Shown: positions 43,276 to 56,800 of the stretch, in pieces | Layout: each line of letters opens with the position of its first letter | Position numbering within the stretch: position 1 is the first letter of the stretch | Assembly (NCBI GenBank): GCA_964017195.1 | Contig: OZ024889.1 | Coordinates: forward strand, 53,414,711 to 53,478,710 | Origin: Siderastrea radians | Lineage: Eukaryota; Cnidaria; Anthozoa; Scleractinia; Rhizangiidae | Reading direction: 5' to 3' | Length of the DNA stretch: 64,000 bases | The notes under the pieces: model-generated | What the model was told of the DNA's origin: nothing | What the model saw: only the letters and a program-made list of their open reading frames with translations | Database searches by the model: none | Translations under genes and position numbers: made by a program

Positions 43276-43328
<53 letters not shown>

Positions 43329-44689
43329 AAAAGCTCCTCGGAAAGTAGAACAGTAGACTTGCGATCCCCCCTCCCCCGCACCAGATCTATTCACTGCTGG
43401 CTGAATAAAGAACCGAAATTTCTCGCGGCTCGTTATGGAAAGATAAAAGCAATCGGGAGTTTCTTACTGAGTACTAATATCCCAATACACTGCCAGAAAA
43501 TGTTGTGCATGACCTTCCGAGAAGTTTTGAAAGTGGTTGGAATTCTTCGCGTAGTATTATAAAGTAGTCAAATTATTATGGAGGAAAATGTAAATGCTAA
43601 ATTGATTATTACCGTACTATTGAAGAAATTTGGTTTGCACTGAGCACCCATATTTAGAAAGACAGGAAAAAAATTGTTTGTACTAAGTACGCAACTTAAG
43701 GAATAAAAATAATTGTAAATTCAGTTGGACTAAGTATGAAAACAATAATATAAAATGAAATTCGGTTAGGACAAATAACGCAAATTTAGAAAAAAGATAA
43801 AATTGGTTTGAGGCAAGTACCGCTAATACAAATTAAGCGAAAATTGTAAAATTTGTTAGTGGACTAGAACAAAATGTAAAATTCGGTTTGGGCTAAGTAC
43901 TCAATTAGCAAAAATTGTAAGATACACTTTGGACTAAGTACCTCAAATTTGAAAAAAAAAATGGTGTTCTTTTCTATGGACCTCAAATTTTGCCAAACTT
44001 GAGAATTTTAGCGTCATATCTGAGCCAAATGTTAAAACTGATCGAGACAAACACCGAGTGATCGGGTGATCTAGATACCTTACGTTTGACGTGTTCATTT
44101 TAAACCACCTCTGAAATCCAGGGACCTTGTTCTCCTACAACAGAAAACTGTACAGATGTCTGCTAAGGACACTCCCTCAGTTTGCTATTAGCACCGTGAA
44201 TCAAAACGTCGCCTTCTGAGCCGTCAATTAAAATCAGTTAGAAATAACGTATGAAGCAGCAAGAGGTGGCGCATTTTACAGCAAAAAACGTAGTGAGGAT
44301 TAAGGTAGCCATTAATGTCGATATCTGACTATCATATGTGCCTTATATGTCGTCGGTGGCAGTAAAGTGCTTTATGACACTAAAATGTTTTTTTTTTCCA
44401 ATAGGTAAGCGTGACATCTACACAATTACCAGTGCATCCGTTAGAGTAATCACTAGATATGTTTTTTTTTTCTGGGATTGTTTGAAAGGCCAGCATTGAC
44501 ATTACCTTGAGTCTTTTTTTTGGAGTCGTAGTTGTTGACTGCCTATAGAACTTTTGTAAAATTGGATTAGGCGCATTTATTTATTATTTTATAATTAATA
44601 AAAGAGATCAGTGAATTAGTTTTAGAGATCTATTAAAACTTTTTCTTTCCTTTCTTTTTTTCACTTGCGATATAAACCAATCTTGTACC
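41709..44689. other. Intergenic, mostly featureless, with simple repeats
   Basis: Contains a TTG/T-rich run at 41718-41760, a repeat with a TGACGTCA at about 41896 and an AAGATGGTGGC motif, a C11 tract at 43260 and (CT)n at 43272-43328. No gene supported. Confidence 0.5.
43272..43328. repeat. (CT)n microsatellite
   Basis: About 25 nearly perfect CT units after a C-rich run; the low-complexity ORFs across it on both strands are spurious. Confidence 0.95.
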
Positions 44690-47600
44690 CAGGGGGGGCT
44701 GGCAGCTACCTTTGATCTTGCCGCTTTTGGCCTCTACATGATTGCCCCAGTAAAGAAATCTGTCAATCATTTGAAAACTCTAACGAGCATGCGCGAAGTG
44801 CAACGAAGTCTCGCGTGAACTCAGGTGTGAACTACTCGAGAATATATGTTTTTTTGTTCGTGGTGACTCGATTGTGGAAAAGGAATTCGTTTTTTGTTAT
44901 TGTTTATTTGTTGTTAGTATTTTTGGCGACAGTACAGCGTTTGGACACCACATTTCTCTAAATTCTGGATCTGTGTACACTCCTGCTGTGTATTATGTCA
45001 AGAACATGAGCGTGATGGTTGTGTTATCGAAAACATAAACGTTCGCGGTGTCAACAGCCACTTGACCTGGGAAATGGCATTAAAGTTGCAGCTTTCGACC
45101 TTCCATTTCGATCCATTTCTGTTTCTGAGACCATCAAAATCGATGGAATGAAGGACCAGCTTTATTTTAGGTTAGTAGAACAGTCAATATTGAATATGCA
45201 AGTGACAAGTTTCGGCCTGAGATTTTCCCAGTTGAGTGTTGAACAAACTACGCTCAAATTATAACAATATTCTTAGCAGATGATTGTGGATTTCGTCATG
45301 TCAGGAAGATTTATAAGAATCTTTTTACTGTGGAAACTGTAGAATCTTCCAGCCAACAAAGCGAAAAGAGATTTCGATTGCGAGTCTTCTTTAAGTCTGT
45401 TTCACAATAAAGACACATAATCGAATGCGAAGGCTTAGAATGTATTGAAAATTAGCTTGAACTTTCACATGCACTTGTCTCAAGTTTTTTGCGTCTTATT
45501 TACAGCTGTAAGCGTAATTACGTGTAAAACACCACGTTTATTTTATGGAATTCTTCCTTTTTTGGCTTGAGTGTTTCTTGGCGGCAGTTGTTTCTGCAAA
45601 CATATTGGTTGGTTGCAGTTACAAGAAAAATAACATTTGAGATGATAGAATTTTGCAACTGGAAAGGATAGCTTATAAAGGACAACCAACCAAAGAAGAA
45701 TACTTAACCTTACAAACAGAGCTGTCTGAGGTTTGCTTGTTTTGATAAGAGAACTTAAAGAACTGGCAAAGTAAATACACCTAGGTTTAGGAAAACTCCC
45801 TAGGTCCATATATTGTACTGACATGCTAAGTTTGATTCAATGGAAAATGCAATGAACTATCACATTTCCAAGCATTTTCCCACATTACGCATGCAACTGT
45901 CCAATGAGAAGGTTTACAAACATTTGCTAGGGTAATCTGAAAAGATTGAAGGATTTGCAATTATATGATTTTTTGTCTTTTGCCTGTAGCCTGTACAAGA
46001 AGCTTAATTCAAAGGAAAGACATTCAGGCCCATTTTTCTTAAGTGTCAGTGAAAAATTTGTAGTTTGAGTTCAGTAACACCAGGTGAACTAGGCAATAAT
46101 GGAGTATTAGACAATGCAAAAGTTCTAAACTGTCCCTTCTGTTAAAAGAGCAATTGACTTCTGCTCACACCCTTTCAGACATTTGTACTTCTGATGAGGA
46201 AACAGTTCCAATTGCCAAGGAGAATTCAGTTTTTTTGAAGATGGATACATAAATTAGGAAATAAATCAGGTGTGAACTGCCTGATGTAACAGATGTGGCC
46301 ATAAAGGGCTTGCAGTTTTTAAATGGTTTCAACTTGAGCAGTTGAAAGGCAAATTTGACCCTGGTCGAGACTGAATTTTTTCAAGTTTGCTTTTTCAACT
46401 GCTCAAGTTGAATGCATTTAACTGTGAGGACCATTACTTCAGAACTGTTACCAATGAGGTAGGGGAAAACAGGTCAAAACAGTGTTGTATTGCTGGGTGT
46501 CAAAACGAGGCTGGCATGCATTCAGTAACTGTTTATAAAGGAGATGTGAAATAACCCCAGAATGGCTGAACAACCATGGTTGCTCTAAGTGTGCAACAGT
46601 CCTTTTGAAGTGTTTTCAGAAAATTAAGGATTAACATAGCTGTCCATATATATGTCATCAGTCAAAGTCCCTGTACAACCAAAACCTTTGCCCAAAACAT
46701 ATTTATCAACATGTATCTTGGATCACCAACGCCTGCCAGATCCAAAGTGATGGTGTGTTTGCCAGAGTATCTTTACTTTACAGACTGTCGGAACCTTTGC
46801 AAACTCCACCCCCAAATGATTGTTTTGTTTGCAAAAGCTGTTCAACATCAATTGCACTGTCAAGAAAAATTCAAGTCCCTTCAGAATTCAAATGCCAATT
46901 TTCCACATACCCATTCATTATGAAATATATGAAGCCAAGGTCACCAAGTAAATATGTGAAATGACTGGCTGAAGTATTGCTGTCAGTTGAGCAACCTGGC
47001 CCCTTTAAGTTTCAGTTCTCACCCCAGAGGTGTGATAGACAAAATCTAAATGAAAAATTATTTCACCTTTTTCTCCAAAATAATGAGCTTTATTATGAGG
47101 TATACCTACACACTGTAGGCAATATCTGTGACTCACGTGGCGAAGTCAAAGAGCAAAGTGTTGTAAACATCACCTCTCAGCTTTTCACCATTTAAGGATT
47201 CTAGAGAGCTGTAAATGAAAAAATCTCTTGTGGACTGTAAGGTAGTAACATAACTTGGGCAAAACAGAAAATAATTTGGATCAACAAAACCTCCACAATT
47301 AATTGTTGACGCCTCCTGGGTAGTTCCTATAAAGAAAGAAAAATCTACCGTGTATGTAAATGAAAGAAGGACAAAGTCTCGAGCGACAATTCTTAGTGAA
47401 AGAGGAGAGCAAATCTGGCCGCTGTGAAATGTGTCAGAAAATGCTTCAAAACTCGTAAAATCAGTCCAGAAAAAGCAGAAAGGGCAACCAAATCAGAAAG
47501 AAACAAAGGTAAAAAAAAGCGATCGAAACCTTCCCTTGAATGTTTAAACTTGGAATAACGGAAATAATGCTGAACCAACACAAACGCACGTACACCAAAT

Positions 47601-47742
47601 AACGGCTAATTCGGCTAATTCTCCTTCCTCGCCACCGCCATGTTTGTTTGAATAAAACTAGTACACAGTCCTACTCGGCCAAATTTCTTTACTGGGGCGA
47701 TCATGTAAACTCGGTTCCAGACCTCGCTGCCAGTCCCCCCTG
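44690..47742. mobile_element. 3.05 kb DNA transposon with TIRs and 8-bp target duplication
   Basis: Left end CAGGGGGGGCTGGCAGC at 44690; right end, inverted, CAGGGGGGACTGGCAGC at 47742. The inverted repeats continue for about 70 bp with an indel to TACATGATTGCCCCAGTAAA. Both sides are flanked by CTTGTACC (44682-44689 and 47743-47750), a perfect 8-bp direct repeat, as made by hAT and P-type transposases. CAGGG ends favour hAT. Internal plus-strand ORFs at 45019-45264 and 46711-47195 may be the broken transposase, with a CCIAGCQNEAG stretch near 46480 and CFVCKSC at about 46830, but I cannot assign them. Confidence 0.8.
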
Positions 47743-47750
47743 CTTGTACC

Positions 47751-50653
47751 TGGCAGTTAACAATCATTATTTTTATTGTTTTCAATTGACATCCGTTAGG
47801 AATCAAGTTTCAATAAAAGCTTGACATGAGCATTATTATGCTACAGGCCTTTTAGAGGCATGAACCTTAAGCGAATCGAGGAATAAACAAAACTCTGTAA
47901 TTGATTTTCTGCATTCTTTAGCTCCAATTTAATTCTTTGACACGACAGCAACAGGAAATATTGATTTAATAATGTACCAGCCTCGGACATATGCTTTGAA
48001 AGCCGGTAGCCATATGTCATATCAGTAAAAACTTAAAATTGCTCTTGTACAGTTGATACTTGAAAAAATAACAGCATTTCCCACTTTGTCTGTCGCCCTT
48101 TCAAAACGGCTCGGTTGAAAACTAACTCAGGTAAAATAATATAAAGAAAAAATTTACCATCTCATCTCTGGGTTTGACATCGTTGTTTCTTATGAGTAGT
48201 CACTTATAAGTTAGTAAAGCAGAAAGTTAGCTTAATTTTTGCATTTTCATTATTACAAAAAACGCCAAGAATTCATAAGGCAAACTTTCATTTATGGGAT
48301 TCTTTGAAATAAAAAACTCAAGGTATCCTACTCCTTTTAATCGCGAAATATAAAGCCACAATTGCCATTTTATGAGTGGCATTTCGGCAAATTGCCGTCA
48401 ATATGTATCCCTCGCTTTTTGGTTTTTTTTTTCCTGCTAAGCAAAAATGTTTTGCTTCCCATCGCCCGACTGACCAATTTTTTTTTTCAAAAACAAGAAA
48501 AATTTTGTGATTCCATTGCGTACTCCCTTTCTGAGATATTTCTAAGTTTAATATGTTTTAAGCGACATTTTTTTTTAGATATCTTGCAGGTTTTTTAACA
48601 CCCTGAGCTTTTCTGCTATCATATACTGTATAAGCAACCCAGAAGGTTTGGTGGATATATTCTAATTTCTTTGGTGATCCGCATTAAAATTTTCATGCTT
48701 CCGGATCCTCGTTTGCGAAGCCTGCCTTCTTTTTATTCCTCCGCTCTCTTTCGCCCAGTTTTTATGCTCAGTTTTGTAGTTTTGTCTACCATTACTTTTG
48801 CAATCGTCAGGTAGGCCTAATTATTTCTTCTATTTTGCGAAGAGAAGTTCTAAGATTTTTTTGTGTATATGTTGTGTTTCAATTTTATCCTTGGTGCAAG
48901 TTTTATTTTTCTTAGCCTATACTTGTTATCATACATTATAACACAGAAACAAAAGAAAATAAAAATTGAAACAAGGATAAAACTGAACCACAACATATAT
49001 ACCTTCGACAAATCAAACAGATCCTTTTGATTGAGACGTGCTATAAGACATTTTCCCGCTGCATCATTTACTCGTCAAAAACATCTTGGGTCTTTAAAAA
49101 ATGAGACGTTACAAATGGCATGAAGTGCATGCCTCTGTGGCGTGGTTAAATTCGCACTTAGGAGTCAAAGGATTATCTCGTTTGTTTAAATATTTGTTCC
49201 TGCGTTTTCAAATATTGCAGAGAAAAATCAACGTACACTGTTCGGTGTACGTTTCTGAAGAAATCTAAGATCTTAGTAATAAATTGAAAAGTGCAACTAA
49301 GATTAAATTAAAACTTTCACTCAGCTCAGTTGTTGATGAGTACAGTAAAACCCTGTAGGATAAAATTTGTCATTTAAATCCCCAATATATGAGAACCCGT
49401 TGAAGCGTAAAATTGAAATTGAACAGATTCTTATTTGTTTGTTTGTTTGTTTGTTTGTTTTTTCGAAAAATGAAGGACATGTTTGTGCTTGTTTATTATG
49501 TAGTCATAATCGAGATATTGCACGTTTCTGAAATGCACCGAAGCACGGGACCACACCAACATTGAATTAGTTTTCTGACCAAAACGCCAAAAACAAAACA
49601 ACAACAAAACTACCAATTCATTCATTTATTCATTCATTCATTCATTCATTCATTCATTCATTGGTTTTACAGTGTTCACAATTATGAAATTTGGCGCGTT
49701 AAACAGAACTAAAACTGAATTAAAACTGAACTTTACGTACTTAGCTGTAATGAAGGTGTCACTTTTTAAACTTCAATTTATCCTTGCTAAGCCTGTGTAC
49801 TGCGGCCTGCTAACCTCAAGAAAAAAAATCGGGGAGGGAGAGGAGAGCAGGATAGCGGGCGGCTGTACACAGGCTATATCCCTGCCGTTATTAAAAATAT
49901 TCTAGTATATACCCAACTTTTTCGCGCGCTCTGATTGGCTACTCGAACTCGGGAAAATATTCACCTCCATTTCGGTGAATAATTGTTAAATATTCATCGG
50001 CCAATGGCTCGGTGAAGTCGAATATAACCGTAGCTATGATCTTCTTTCGTACATAGCAATAAAAAATAAATTAACATGTACAAGTTCACGGTACTCTGAT
50101 CCCTAAAAACTACGGGAGTCGTTTTCTGGTAATTTTACTGAGTCATTCCAAGCAAACGCGCGCCCATTACTGGAATTGAAGGTCTTACATCATTTCCGCT
50201 TTATATAGGAAGGAAGATCTGTCTCTTCCTCCTCCGCAGCGACTCAAACAAAGTTTTGAGGGAGTGAAAAATTTAGCCGCTCAATCGATCCTTTCGTCTT
50301 TAGTGCATGTTAACAGGCTGGTTTTTGTTTGTTTGTTTGTTTGTTTGTTTGTTTTTCTCCTACCTTCTTTCACTTTCAGCCTCTTGGGAGTAGAGAGGGC
50401 AAGTTCACCTTCAAGAGTAGTGTCGTTTACGAACCGACGCTTGCTAGTTGCTAACTGATCGGCCAGACCTGACAGATGGTAAGTGACCCTAGTTAAAATG
50501 CGAAAGTCGTGCTTCTGACCGACTGACCGATCCTGCCCACTAAAAAGACGCCTATACCTATAAAAAGCTTTAACTTTCTTTAATACATTAACTATAATTG
50601 CTGTAATTGACTTCATCATCATCACTTGACAATCATTCAGTATTAGCAACTTG
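47751..50653. other. Region downstream of gene B, no gene supported
   Basis: 2.9 kb AT-rich with (GTTT)n at 49435-49463 and 50322-50357, (ATTC)n at 49621-49660 and an inverted repeat at 48862-49003. The 3' UTR of gene B should begin at its right end. The ORF at 50281-50706 is a shadow over the gene B tail. Confidence 0.5.
48862..49003. repeat. 142-bp inverted repeat
   Basis: GTATATGTTGTGTTTCAATT and TTATCCTTG (48862-48893) pair with the reverse complement at 48972-49003, about 32-bp arms with four mismatches and a 78-bp loop. Confidence 0.7.
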
Positions 50654-50852
50654 TCACATCTTTGTGTCCAGTTCTTCAGTTTCACTGGTGCTAGCAGCTG
50701 TCTCACTGTAACATGGTTCGGTCTCCTCTAAGTTACTAAAATCATAATAAGGCGTGTCCGCTGTCATCATTTTTTCCAGTGTTGATATCAGTTGTGCGAA
50801 TGTCGGTCGTTCATCTAGATTATGCTTCCAGCAGTCCAACATTAGCTGGTAT
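50654..50852 (-). CDS. Gene B terminal exon: C-lobe end and tail
   Basis: Acceptor TTTAACAG; first codon completes an isoleucine. Reads [40 protein letters not shown], then [20 protein letters not shown] and LDTKM before TGA. RPTF is the C-lobe anchor. The tail stops earlier than in fragment C (no PSYY end) and the YSN motif there is YSE here. Confidence 0.9.
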
Positions 50853-53800
50853 CTGTTAAATGTAAATACCACTTTTGGTCTAATTCAATATTATTTTATT
50901 ATTTAAATGATAGACATTTCTAATACAAGGTGGACAAGAAAAAGAGCCGGTAGTGAAGCCCAGAGTGAAAGTAAGGACGGCTTATTACAGCTGATCAAAC
51001 CTCTTTTCTATGCTTGGAAAAAAACACTGCAAACAATTCAGTTTTTGGCCACGAGATCAGCCACTCTGATATTCAGTGTAGTGTATTATGGATTGTAGTG
51101 TGTTGTGGACTCGTTGCGGACCTATGTTAGCTTTACCCATAATCCAGTGGTGACTAAGTCGTTGTTGTCAGTTCGCATATGGCGAATAAACCAGGAGTTG
51201 TTTTACCAAGTTGTTAAATCCGTTTAATCCGTGTTTGATCCTAAGGTAGTCTGCTACATTCAGTGTGCCCTAAACTTAGTCCTTCGTGAAAGAAATTACA
51301 AAATTACGCTTTTAAACTTCCATTTTTATGAATTTCCTGCCGGAATTATTTTCATAAAAAACGATTGATAAGATAGTGGTTGGATACTTACATCTCATCG
51401 CTGCACGTGTTGGGCTTCTCCATGCGATATCCTGTCTTGAGAACACTGTACAAACGCCTGTTGCCTATTCCAGGATATGGAATGCCACCTAATAATTTAG
51501 GTAAAAAATAAATTTTTAGAATTTAATGAGGCCTCAAAATAATTTCGCTTCGTTTGGAATGCTTATTTTCAAAGACAGATATCAGTCAACTAGAAGCACT
51601 CTGAGCACTTCATGGTGTAGAAGGAAAGAGTTTGACTACAAAACTTTTGAACTAAAAGTAAACAAAACTCTAAATATTGAAGAAAAAGTTAAGAACATTT
51701 TTGGTATGAAGCCTTTCCACTTTTTATTTTCAGTGCTGAATATACTACTTTTACTTTTATATCTGATAGTACCAAATGAGTATAACGCTAAGTTGTTAGC
51801 CAATACAGTGTTCCTCTTACCCATGGTAGCCAATTCCCACAGAAGTACTCCGAAAGACCATCTAAAAGACAATGCATAAAAATAATATATAGATTTAACC
51901 AAGCCTAAAGGCGAAGCCCACTTTTTTTTCTTTTTATTGCTGAAACATATTTATTTTTAAGGTAATTCCCCCCTCCCCCCCCCCTCAAAAAAAGAAAGAA
52001 AGGAAAAGAAAAAGATGGATAAAAAACACTTTCCCTCCTCACAGATTTGAACCCCAGCCGCCCGAATGCTAGGAAATAATTCTAACCAGTCGACCAAAAG
52101 CCAGTACGAATAAAGTTGTGTTCATTATTATACTCAAACTGCTGCTCATTGATCACAGTTCGGTCGACTAAACATGCGGGTGTTTTTCTCGGGAAATGTG
52201 TTCGGACCGCCGAAAAAACCATGGTTGTGGACATAAAAAACCAGAAGGCACTAGCTCTGCTGTATTTTGGGTGGGAACCGCTGCGAAATACTGCGAAGTC
52301 AAGCGTTGTGGCGACCGACCTCGCAGCAGAACCGACTACAAAGATGAAGTCGTCGAAGGCAAATTAAGTAACTTGAACTTTTAGCCTTCCACCAAAAAGA
52401 CAACTTTTTCTTTCCATTTATAGATATTTGATATTTTTTCTCAAGTTCTAACCTTCACTTCTGTTGAACTGAATCGTTTTGCTAAACAAGCTAAGCTTTT
52501 AAAAAAACCTCTTTTTCAAAGGCGACGGTGGTCATTTCCCGCCAAGAAAAGGACCGGTTGACCAAAAGCACCGCGCGGTTTCCCGCCAAGAAAAGATGGC
52601 ATTCTCCACCCCCCGTCGGGTTGTCTTGCAACTCCCCTCCCCCTCCCCCAGAGTCTGTACGGGCTTACTGACGTACGCTGACGTCACAACCAAAATTTCT
52701 CTGATCGGTAGGTTACCAACTTTGCTTAGCAATGGTGCACCGCTGGCGCGCTAGCGCTCGGGCTCCGCTATGATTTCAAGCTGTCACACGGTTAGATTCC
52801 TAGAGCTCACTGGATAAAGAACAGATGACTTTTCTATTTGCGCTAATAAACTGTCGTACTTGTTCGTGATTTCTAAGAGGGATCACAAATATCAACTCCG
52901 GCCATGAGAAGAAGAAATACTTTTCTGAAAGTCTGTTGAAATTCTAGCCATTAAGACACATCCAAGATTGTACCTTGAGATTATTGTTGACCAATAGAAG
53001 CAAACCAAAATTTAGTGGTGAAACAATCGTTGATAGACAACATGATACAACAACTTTATTTTAATATGGGAACACGTGTCACTGATAGTAATTTGCAGTT
53101 GACAACAACAATTACAAAGACTAATTTACACGTATTGATTTATCGGGACGATTTGACCTGATTTGTTTACGAAAATGAGGGAGTGGACGAAAATCGGGCC
53201 GATTTTCACCCCTTCGCTCTACCAATAAACAGGAAAGTGGACGAGAAATTGTTAAGTGTAAATTGGTCTATACGAATGAGCCAACTAATCGGCCCGGGAT
53301 GTCGGTGTGTGTAAATAAGTCTTAACACAATTACAGTTATACTGACAACGCAGATTACACCTGGATAGAAGCAAAGGTGCGCTTCGAAGAGTAAAGAGGA
53401 AAGCACTCTTTCTAGTAACAATCATGGATAAGGATGTCTCTACAATAACTGAAACAATTACCAATTCAACTTTACCTAACATTAAATCATAGCCAACACT
53501 CAAGACACACTGCGAGATTGCTTAATGAGCTCACGCACTTCTTGTTTTCTGATTCATTATCAAGAACTCGACGTCGGATATTATATTCTTAGATATCTGA
53601 TTGCCTTATCGGATACGGGTTTTGACCTATTATAACCCAACGATTAATTTTTGAGCGCGCTTATTGATAGACACACAACACGTGGTACAAATTCGGATGG
53701 CGGGTATCGATTCGTTCGATTTGATATCCCTCGTCCTATTTTATTTCGACAATAACAAAACAAACAAACACGTCAAAGTTCGGGTCAAACTCTTGAATTT

Positions 53801-56800
53801 TTCATGGAGGGAAAAGAAAATCGTTTTGCAGAAGGCAGTGTCGGCGAAATCACTTGTAATCATGCACGCATGGTCATCAATGGCTTTTTTTCTTCTTTAA
53901 CATGTCACAATTTCATTGTAAAATGAATCGGTGGGTTATAGAATAAACAAACGCTTTCCTGGGCTGCTGGTATATCGGAATATTGACACCAGTTTTGCAG
54001 GAGAAGTACTTTGCATTAAAACGTTTCTCCACCTGCACTCGATGTAGCTTTTCTGTTTCAGCAGTACCAAAAAAGCTTACAAATCAGAAGATGTCCTGGA
54101 AGATGAGTTGAAACCCTTTTTCAGCTGTTTTTACCATTCCTCGGCCTTCCACGACCTTTGAACTGAAAACCACTGCTTTTCGTGCTACACATTTGAATCC
54201 ATGCAGAAGCATAAACTGGCAAAATCTAATGTTCCTCAAGTACCCTATGTAAATTTAAAATGAAAGCCGTCAGATAGACTTGCTGAGAATAGACTGAATG
54301 ATTTAACCTCGTTTTACCAAGTCTGGCACTTGCTTTTTTGAGAACCGCAAGACTTAGAAAGGGATGGAAAAAATGTGTCGGAAAACAGCTTCGTCGCATG
54401 AACATGACATTACCACCAGCAACAAAGGGGTTCTCAAAAGTAAGAACCATTTCTTGATCAACGCTTAAAAAGCAAAAGGGCTGGCAGGAGGAACTTTGGA
54501 AGATAAATTTTTTTAAAATGTTGTTTGTGGTTTAAATTATGCCTATTCAGGAAACAGTTGTACTTTTTCTACTTTTTTACGAGATGACAGCTAGTGAACT
54601 ACGGTAACAGTGTACACCCGAATGAACCTAACTAGAAACAAATGCCAGAAAATATTAGGAACTTGGATACGCTTAGAATGCGGGGCTAGATTCACGTTTG
54701 GCAATACGTTATCTCATTTATTAGTTACGATATTATCGTCAAGTCAGTAGGTTTATTTCGCATATACTTACACATCACTCTTAGAAGTGAATATACCGTT
54801 CTGTAGCGCCTCGGGTGCGGTCCATCTGATTGGCAGTTTTTTTGTGTGCTGAACCTCATATATACCGCCATCCCTCGTGTGTCGTAGCAAACCGAAGTCA
54901 GCAATCTTCACCACTCTGCCTTCACACAAAAGAATATTACGGGCTGCTAAGTCGCGATGGATAAATCCTCTGCTGACCAAGTGTTCCTGTGGGTGGCAAT
55001 GAAAATAGGAATGAAAATTAAGGTGGCTTGTCCGGATTTTGAAAGACCACAACACCCAACATTTAAACGGCTGACACTTCATTGTCAGAGCTCGGTAGAA
55101 CCAGCGGATTCACACATTTACTATAATTGAACAATCTTTCCAAAACAGTTAGTTTAACTGACATCGAAGTAACCATAGTAACATAGCGATGACGTCCTAC
55201 ATTTTACATATTTCCAATTTGTTCGCATGTAGATGATGTAAGCAATGGAACTGATTCAGACTATTAGAATAGAAGTCAAACTAACCACAGGAAATCAGAA
55301 TGAGCAAAGGAAACTACATATCTTGGGAATTTTTTTTAATAGGACGCTGATCTCATCGGTATATACAGCAGAAAGAATTCAAACCACAAAGGGAGCCAAT
55401 CAGGAATTCCCTTTTTTATTACGAACCAATTTAGCCTTGTGATGATGATTCCTTTCCAATTAAGACACTTCAGTTGCAATTTCTTTCATCCTACCTGCAA
55501 TGTATTCTTCCATTCCTTCCGTTACAAGTTAGTTCGTCATTTTCCGATGCCAATACAATACAATATAATACAATACCAAATAACTTTTGTTCATACATGA
55601 TATAATTTAAAGCGTAAATCCTGTGGGGTCGTGGTACAGCACAAAACGATAAAAGCTAACGATTAATGTTATTTGAGTGATTTAAAAAAGGCTGTCTTCT
55701 TGTGCCCGGTGGTTTGTGGTGGCTCCACATATATTAAGATCCAGATCCCAGTGTACGTCACCTCTTAAACTTTTCTTAAATTAATTTTTATAATTTGGCT
55801 TAGTTATGTGTTCAATTCGGCTGTAATTTTCAAATGTTTATATAGATACATAAAAAAAGCCAGCAATGTGCAGTTTTTCCAAACCATCAATGATATTATA
55901 TAACAGATCAAGTTAAAAGCCTCTGAACTTGGGATGCACCTATCGGAGAATGTCTCGTGGGAAAAGATTTTCTAATTCGTCTCAGTAGAGCCCTTATTTC
56001 CCACTTACCATTCCCTGGGCTATTTGCCACGCAAAGGCCATGACATCTCCAGCAGATATAGCATCATCACCATCGTGATCTTTCTTTTTGTCTTCTTTAT
56101 TTCTTTCTCCCATTTCGCATTCATTCACATTTTCTTCGTGGCTATATTCCTTGCACATTTGTATCGTCTTCTTTCCAACATTGTTGCTTTGTGACGTTAT
56201 CGCCTTGTTTGAAGCATCATCTGTGGCATCGTCTGAACCACACACCACCACTGCAGTTTTAATTGCCATGGAGATGTCACTTGGATCGTGCATCTTCTTG
56301 CTAGTTCCCACTCTGCTTTGATGAGCCTTCTCGCCAACCAGCACTTCAATTTCTTCCCATATTAATGGTTGATATTTAGCAATGTCTGCTTGGGTCGTGG
56401 AGCAAGTCTTATTGGCTTTGGCATCTGACACTCCATTTTCCGTATTTTTCACGTCTTTTTCCACTATGTCCGTTTCTTTCACATTTTTCTCTGGGCTATC
56501 TTCTCTGCTGACGACCTCACAGGGTATTTTTGGTTTCTTATGAGCACTTAAGCTGCCCTCAATCGAGCGAGGTGTCAACTCTCCGATAAAGGCATCAATC
56601 GTACTTTTGAATTTAAGATGCAAAAGTGAAGAGACATTATTTTAGGTTTATTTTCCTTCACGAAGTTAGCGTCTTCCTATGTAAACGTTAAATCCACGTG
56701 TTAAGCTAAACTATGTAAAGAGCTATTAATTAACAAAAAATGTAGTCGAAGCCATGTTTTATTGAACAATTAGTCAAAGAAAAAGGGGACGAGTAACCTA

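Noticed and set aside
46711..47195. Independent host gene on the plus strand
   Set aside because: Short broken frames lying wholly within a TIR- and TSD-bounded transposon; more likely its decayed transposase.
52020..52110. Functional tRNA gene
   Set aside because: Only the A and B boxes fit; no acceptor-stem pairing or convincing anticodon arm was found.
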